64,000 bases of DNA. Source: Siphonodentalium dalli. Its lineage: Eukaryota > Mollusca > Scaphopoda > Gadilida > Siphonodentaliidae. Location of the stretch: positions 6,675,314 through 6,739,313 of the forward strand of contig CP136068.1 of assembly GCA_032622095.1 (NCBI GenBank), read 5' to 3'. The position numbers were made by a program, and so were the translations under genes. Position 1 is the first letter of the stretch. The number at the start of each line of letters is the position of its first letter. Below the pieces are notes generated by a model. It ran no database searches, was not told the origin of the DNA, and saw only the letters and a list, made by a program, of their open reading frames with translations. Positions 59,001 to 64,000 of the stretch are shown here, in pieces.

Positions 59001-61885
59001 CAATAAAGCATATGACCATCTAATGGACACGTGGGTGACTATGGCGTCAGACTACCGCACAAAAGGTAAGGCATACATTTAGGTATAATGACGGCATTAT
59101 ACAAGACAGTAATCTACATAAGTACGAATAACCCTTGATGTACTGCACAATGATAGAAGAGTAGTTATCTTATATTAAGAAATGTTCAGATAATAAGTTT
59201 AAAAAAATGACCATATACATGTTATCATTATATCAGCATTTCCAACCCACGGATAATAACTTTTCTGCACTTGCGTTATCTGAGGTATGCGCATTCTTCT
59301 TGAAAACGCATCCAAATTAATCATAAATAATTTCAATGTATGCGTGAGTGGGAAAACCCATTAATTGTAGGAAGCGTAAGAGCACATCTTCGTCAACTCC
59401 TATTTAGAGAGTCGATAACAAGACCTTGTTAGATAATGGATGCCTGGCCGATCCGACCGTGACTAATAGAAGAGTTGGCAGGGCTTATGCAAGCTTGTTT
59501 TTTATCAGGTTCCAACAAGAGCAACACGTTGTGTTCGAACAACCACTAAAATGGTACATGCTATAACATGGAGATGAACATATATTTAACATAGAGTAGG
59601 GATCGCATGGTGGCTATCCATATACAAAACTGGACATTGTACAATAATATATTACAGCTGACCAGCTACCTAATTATAACGATATACGGACATTTAATTA
59701 ATACAGTGATTGTTCCACATGACTGTCCATATAACAATATACCCGGTAAATCCATCCTAGAAAAATGGGATCAAACCCGGTGTTTATTTATCCACCAAGA
59801 TATCCATGGACCAACTATAAGTTTACATGTGTATACCTGCGTGAAGTACTAGTACACCCATGTAAATCCCTGGTATGTACAGCGAATCAAGGTAAATCCC
59901 TGGTACAGCGAATCAAGGTAAATCCCTGGTACAGTGAATCAAGGTAAATCCCTGGTACAGCGAATCAGGGTAAATCCCTGGTACAGTGAATCAAGTTAAA
60001 CACCCCGGTGTATCCACTCGGGTGTACCCATCGTGGTGTACCCTGGTATCCTACAGGTACTTCGATAACCACGGCATTGCCACCATGTTATTACCTGGAA
60101 TTAACCCAGGGTTCACTGTATATGGGCATGATGAAAATACTACCATATTATGTATGCTGCGTTCGGCACTTCCATCACGAATATCGACAAACTCATCCAC
60201 CAGTACTGTTGTACGTTCAACGTGAGTGCATCATTATAATCTGTACTAAGCGTCAACGAGTATATTCCATATAGCATGGAATGGAGATGACTGTGTGGGT
60301 ATAGTGCGAAATTAGTTGGTATAGTTCACCACCTTACTTGACAACATACCCGCGTAGTATACGACAAGCCATGATATGTGTATTATATTTCACCGAACAG
60401 TTCCAATGGATACGATATAGCCGTTAAAACCTTCTTTTGATAGTCGATATCTGAACACATGACCACATATTAATGGACGCACTGACCCGATCTAAGTACC
60501 GCCTGGTAAATACAAACTAAATACTTGTGATCAGATAGTGTTCAATCGGACAGGGCATCTTTAAACGTGGATTTGTTATTCATTATAGACATGGAAGCTG
60601 GCGACGGACAAGTCACGATGTACACTAGGGCCCGCACTGCTCGTTTGCGAAGCGCGACTCTTCCTCCGGATGTCAGGAAACTAATGGTAATTACAACGCT
60701 CAAGTGTCAGTGTAGTCTGGCTGTCGGGCTGAAAATATAAGGTCTACCAGGAAAAAATTCTTAACAAGCTAAATGTGGTATCGTTGGAAAGAGGAAATCT
60801 TCGTGTACAACATATCCAAAATCCGCTAAAATCCGCTTTGGGGAAAATGTTCTACAGCGTCCTGAATAGGGGTGGGGTCTGACGTAAATTATGAAGGTAA
60901 GTATACGATATGTTATGGCATTGAGATTACGTAGTTATACAAGTGTGTGTGAAATTGGAGCACCGGACCGAATTGAGTGACACGGACAGAAAATAATACA
61001 ATCACGGCCATAAAATGGCTGTCAAAATGGCCGCAACTCAAAGATATATCACGACGAAAGCAACATATTGGATAACCACATAGGAGTGGATATACGTATT
61101 AGTAATGTACATTCATGTTGTTTAGTATCTTTAAAGGTACACAGATCATTAAAATATCCATCTGAAGGATGTATTGGTCATTTCAACGCAAGTCAAACCC
61201 ATTGGTTAAAGTTTTGTTTTTTTGCTTATCCAACATCCAACTGTCCGGACAAAATATAATAATTTTGGTCATGCAACACACAAAGTAATGTTTCGCCACG
61301 AAGTGCATGGTAGTTTCATTGGACATTGTGATTAATCATTGAATGCAACACATACACTGAAGTGCACACCCTTGTGGTATAAAGACTAGTTAGATTTATG
61401 GAATTTGCTACACTCTCCGTGATAATATACCATACACATATGTCCCAATGCTTATCACACTGCAAAGAAACATCAATCTCTTCAATAGATTAACGCCATA
61501 TATCACGAGATCAAAGAGATGGTACATCTCACATATTATTTATAACTAATTTTCACGCAGCTATCAAACCGGTTTATTATTGGAAAATTTTGTTCAAATT
61601 ATTTCAGTCCCCACTTTACAACTGGAATATACTACCACGCAATGCACAATATTAATTTTCAGTATCGTTTTGTTTTAAAATATCTTACCAAAACCACCCA
61701 CGTAATTGTGCTAAATAGCAGGGGATCATCGTTTAAAGCTGTTATTTCAGCGTTGAACATTCGCTAAATGTTGCTATTTGTGGTTTTGTGTACAGCAACT
61801 ATATGTAACTTTAGGGATAAGGGGCAAACGCGGTGATGCGGTTGCAGAAATCGTAGTACTTTTCGCTTATATGTGGCTTTGGTGA
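53072..61885 (+). CDS. Gene C: unrecognised 182-aa protein, six exons, complete
   Basis: Exons are 53072-53074 (ATG), 54975-55119, 55992-56107, 58969-59065, 60589-60686 and 61796-61885. Coding lengths 3+145+116+97+98+90 give 549 nt, 183 codons with TGA. All introns are GT-AG with phases 0,1,0,1,0, matching gene B. The protein starts with ASLGADAYARFKEK, then has a short Glu/Asp/Tyr stretch (NEYEYDYDDARY) in place of the long acidic region of A and B. Exon 3 carries RGRKAVVKEIKQHFTKDKIL, exon 4 NQIYNKAYDHLMDTWVTM, exon 5 a basic RARTARLRS stretch, and exon 6 RGKRGDAVAEIVVLFAYMW. There is no acidic tail. No signal peptide. I do not recognise a domain, and function is unknown. It is divergently oriented from gene B, with about 8.8 kb between the start codons. 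Confidence 0.77.
53530..54940. repeat. Triplicated 475-bp block in intron 1 of gene C
   Basis: Three direct copies starting near 53530, 54005 and 54480, each with TTGCAGGTTTTGACAGATCA, GAGCCGGGGA(C/G)TATATGATC and GAGACCATCACATGGGATCT. Copies 1 and 2 look the closest in the second half; copy 3 is more diverged. The array ends just before the exon 2 acceptor. Confidence 0.93.
54975..55119 (+). CDS. Gene C exon 2
   Basis: Acceptor TTTTGATGACAG, donor GTGAGT. 145 nt (48 codons plus one base). Opens ASLGADAYARFKEK, ends KSFIL. Confidence 0.85.
55412..55503. repeat. Imperfect hairpin, intron 2 of gene C
   Basis: ACTAATTAC and GCAGGGAC pair with GTCCCTGC and ATTAATTAGT. The loop contains GCTCGCGATCGCATTGC. 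It may be a small foldback element. Confidence 0.5.
55992..56107 (+). CDS. Gene C exon 3
   Basis: Acceptor CCACGATAAATAG, donor GTAAGT. 116 nt, entering in phase 1 (A+GC gives Ser) and leaving in phase 0. Highest similarity to gene B is at AVVK and FTK. Confidence 0.85.
57430..57790. repeat. Dispersed repeat shared with 8880-9640
   Basis: CATGTCGGTTTGCGCTCCAA, then CTGATATGGTAGCGATAAAG and GGCAAAAAGTTGAAAACGGC, in intron 3 of gene C. It is the better-preserved copy of the repeat near gene A. No protein recognised on either strand. Confidence 0.5.
58095..58500. repeat. Two-copy direct repeat, intron 3 of gene C
   Basis: GATATCTGATGCGCGGTTCA ... GTCCCACAACATCCTCAC and GATATCTGGTGCGTGGTTCA ... 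GTCCCACACCATCCTCAC, about 240 bp apart, with TTTGAGTCAACGCA in each. Confidence 0.8.
58969..59065 (+). CDS. Gene C exon 4
   Basis: Acceptor TTACATTTGCAG, donor GTAAGG. 97 nt, phase 0 in and phase 1 out. DHLMDTWVTM aligns with NHLLDTWETM of gene B. Confidence 0.85.
59855..60060. repeat. 26-bp array with CCTGG motifs, intron 4 of gene C
   Basis: About five to six units of 'ggtacagcgaatcaaggtaa / atccct', passing into CCTGGGT-like sequence similar to 11640-12376 and 22890-23245. Confidence 0.85.
60589..60686 (+). CDS. Gene C exon 5
   Basis: Acceptor TTATTCATTATAG; donor GTAATT is weak. 98 nt. G+AC gives Asp, as in gene B. If this donor were not used, the frame would end 18 codons later at TAA near 60740, giving an alternative C terminus. 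Confidence 0.78.
60780..60880. repeat. ATCCAAAATCCGCTAAAATC repeat (also 62755-62815 inverted and 63520-63570)
   Basis: ACATATCCAAAATCCGC and GGGGAAAATGTTCTAC recur, inverted, at 62760 (TTTTCCCCACAGCGGATTTT) and directly at 63522 (ATATATCCAAAATCCGCAGT). A short dispersed repeat, class unknown. Confidence 0.65.
61796..61885 (+). CDS. Gene C exon 6 (terminal)
   Basis: Acceptor GGTTTTGTGTACAG, 29 codons and TGA. GDAVAEIVVLFAYMW aligns with GNAGYAEINMAVLLAAFV of gene B. Ends without an acidic tail. Confidence 0.72.
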   Translation, partial: QLYVTLGIRGKRGDAVAEIVVLFAYMWLW

Positions 61886-63369
61886 ATATAACTAAATATA
61901 ATTTCCAGATATAAACACAGTCTCAGCCACATTATATGTAAACCATATCGGTCAAGTTTAGAATTTATTGAAGATATGTTTTGTACTCCTTTGTGTTTTG
62001 ATAAATTGTGTTCATAATATACCACCATGCATTCTTGTGATAATAGCGAAATATTCGTGTTTTGTCACCTGATTAGAGGCAACTATGATTACTATTTTGA
62101 GATATGGACAATAGGATCTTCAGATTTTACCCAAAACCAAATGCATATATCTTATATTGTTCTATACCAGTGCATCTTGGAAGGGTTAATGTTGTAGATA
62201 TCAAAATTAATGCTGATCGGTCACATTCACGAGACTGCTCTGACTACATATATTTCTGCTTCTAGAAAAGATCACAGAATCAATACATCCATATCAAATC
62301 GCATTTAACTGTTTATTTACACATATAATCACACGATTCAACATAAAAAGTACATATATAACTGCGTTGTTGTTTCGATTCTGTGCGCCCAAAGGTTCAG
62401 ATATAACCGTTGCATGAGACCCTTCTTTCGATTGCTCTCTCTCTTGGGATTCATTAGGGAGATTTCTTACATCTCTGATCAAACGTTTCTCTTATACTCT
62501 GCAATGCATATCCTCAAATAATTCGAGTGTTTGTTCTATCTTATAGGACTAGCAATTACATGTTGCACAAATTGTAAATTTCATTCAGTTTTCTCCATTT
62601 TGGCGGCCGTTTTGGGAAAGACATTCTTCAAATATGGTTTACGGCTAAACATTGTTTGTCAATATTTAAATTTATTACGAATTTGGCATTATTGTTGCAC
62701 CTACCGCAGAAATTCAACAATTTCAGATATTAACAACCATATTGGGCGCCATCTTGAATAGAGAATTTTCCCCACAGCGGATTTTAGCGGATTTTGGATG
62801 TTATTCCTCAGATTCTGCCCTACAAAATTACACCAAAAACAGTTTGTTAATATTTGTTTCTAGGTCCAATGCTTCAACGACCAGACTAATGATGAATAAT
62901 ATACACATGTATATACACATATGAACTAAAGGATTAGAGAAGTAGTATTTCGCACGCCCATTGTATGTCTTTGGTCATGGATAATACAAAATAAACCAGT
63001 GAAGGTGTAGTTTATTTGTCATTCAATGAAGTCTAGAATCAATGTGGGATCAACTGATATAGCGCCACTGCACATGTTTACACGACAACGCAACATTCTT
63101 AAAAACTGCACGTGTCTACTATAGCTTCACGTATGTTGGATGGGTCACACCCGGTGGGGTGTTGGCGGGCGCAAGTTCACCCCTCCGGTGATTTTATACT
63201 TCATATAATTACATATCTTTACCTTCACCGGTTATATATGAGGATATCGCTGCTTACAATTGGCGAATCACAACCATGACTGGTATGGCAGACAACCGTA
63301 TCTGTGTGATCACATCAACAGAGCAAGGAAACTTGTTTGACGGTTGAAAACCCCAATCAGAGCGACATA
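61886..63369. other. 3' flank of gene C, no further exon seen
   Basis: AT-rich. Holds the inverted repeat fragment at 62755-62815. No AATAAA signal was identified near the stop codon. Confidence 0.4.
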
Positions 63370-63648
63370 ATGGAACCTAAATGTTCTCGAAATGACCAAA
63401 ATGTGGCACAATTCGAGCAAATACTCTTAGTCTGGTCGTTGAGACTCGATTCTGAAGTTAACCTAGAACAAATTGTTGACAAGCTGTTTTGGTGTCATAT
63501 TCTCGGGCCGAATCAGGAGAACAATATATCCAAAATCCGCAGTGGGGAAACAATGTCTACCGCTTTTTTAAATAGGGTCATGTTTATGGCTTTGAGTGTC
63601 AATTTTGCTGTCCCTTATTATTCCAGTCAATCTGAAGGAAAGAAATAA
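63370..63648 (+). CDS. Unassigned 92-aa ORF, possibly a death-fold (CARD-like) fragment
   Basis: ATG at 63370 opens MEPKCSRNDQNVAQFEQILL and continues LEQIVDKLFWCHIL-x-PNQENNI-x-KI, GETMSTAFLNRVMF. The alternation of amphipathic helices (helix; 'IVDKLF--HIL'; 'NQENNI'; 'F-N-V') resembles the first four helices of a CARD or DED, but this is inference from pattern only. The segment ATATATCCAAAATCCGCAGT inside it is part of a dispersed repeat, which argues against a conserved exon. No clear splice sites. It could equally be a chance frame. Confidence 0.25.
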   Translation: MEPKCSRNDQNVAQFEQILLVWSLRLDSEVNLEQIVDKLFWCHILGPNQENNISKIRSGETMSTAFLNRVMFMALSVNFAVPYYSSQSEGKK

Positions 63649-64000
63649 CCAAACCGTGAACAAATTGCTATGCAATGCCATTTGTTGTGTTTGAATATGA
63701 CAATACCCATATAATAACATAGTCAAAATCCCCATCAGTCCCATCATTTTGTGGGTCAAAAATATTTAAACAATTGTCACAAACGATACTCAACGGGTGT
63801 CATAACCCACACATATAGTCCCCCCAAGCCATAATCTTGTGTACCTCCCCAACCAAAATGAGTGACACAACCACCAAATGAGTGTTTCAATCCACCTGGT
63901 TAGGGACCCAATCCATTCAACGAATGTTCCAAACTACACCAGGAGTGCTCGAAATCACACGGGTGTATTCAAAAAACCATCCAACATGTGTCCAACATGA

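Noticed and set aside
1-64000. tRNA, rRNA or snRNA genes
   Set aside because: No segment with a convincing cloverleaf, TTCRANNC box pair or conserved rRNA core was found by reading; a covariance-model search (tRNAscan-SE, Infernal) would be decisive.

Overview
Eukaryotic, AT-rich nuclear DNA, almost certainly from a mollusc and probably a bivalve. The reasons are spliced genes with GT-AG introns, very many ACATGTA-type octamers, a mollusc-type SINE tail (ACGTTAAACACCAATCAATC), long minisatellites, numerous small inverted-repeat elements, and decayed LINE, Tc1/mariner and Crypton fragments. No bacterial-type operon, rRNA, tRNA or CRISPR array was recognised.

The coding content is a small paralogous gene family that I do not recognise. 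Its exons are too short to stand out as ORFs, so I assembled it by matching exon against exon. Gene A (minus strand, exons 1-2 at 7820-3001) runs off the left edge. Gene B (minus, six exons, 44277-27637, 225 aa) is complete. Gene C (plus, six exons, 53072-61885, 182 aa) is complete and lies head to head with B. All introns have the same phases (0,1,0,1,0). In all three genes the initiator ATG is the last codon of exon 1, and the rest of the protein begins with Ala-Ser-(Phe/Leu)-Gly at the next exon. A and B carry a long acidic segment in exon 2. B also has an acidic C-terminal tail that C lacks.

Layout: 1-2.97 kb, dispersed TCAAGGTCA-rich repeats and a degenerate tandem array. 3.0-8.8 kb, gene A 5' part, whose first intron holds a LINE 3' fragment and a Tc1 relic. 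8.8-27.6 kb, intergenic, with CCTGGGT arrays, MITEs, a 2.6-kb 45-bp satellite, a 33-bp array and a composite GTTGGCCCAACG element. 27.6-46.4 kb, gene B, whose introns hold LINE ORF1 pieces, a SINE, a foldback MITE, a 57-bp minisatellite at the exon 4 donor, a long palindrome, a Crypton recombinase pseudogene and a 378-bp inverted-repeat element. 46.4-53 kb, the interval between B and C, with an inverted duplication around an 879-bp TIR element. 53-62 kb, gene C. 62-64 kb, sparse flank with one unexplained ORF.

A (about 2.96-8.8 kb) and B (about 39.6-46.4 kb) are a segmental duplication: exon 1, exon 2, intron 1 sequence, the Tc1 relic and about 1 kb of upstream flank all match. Coordinates of exon edges are from reading splice sites by eye. 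No transcript evidence was available.
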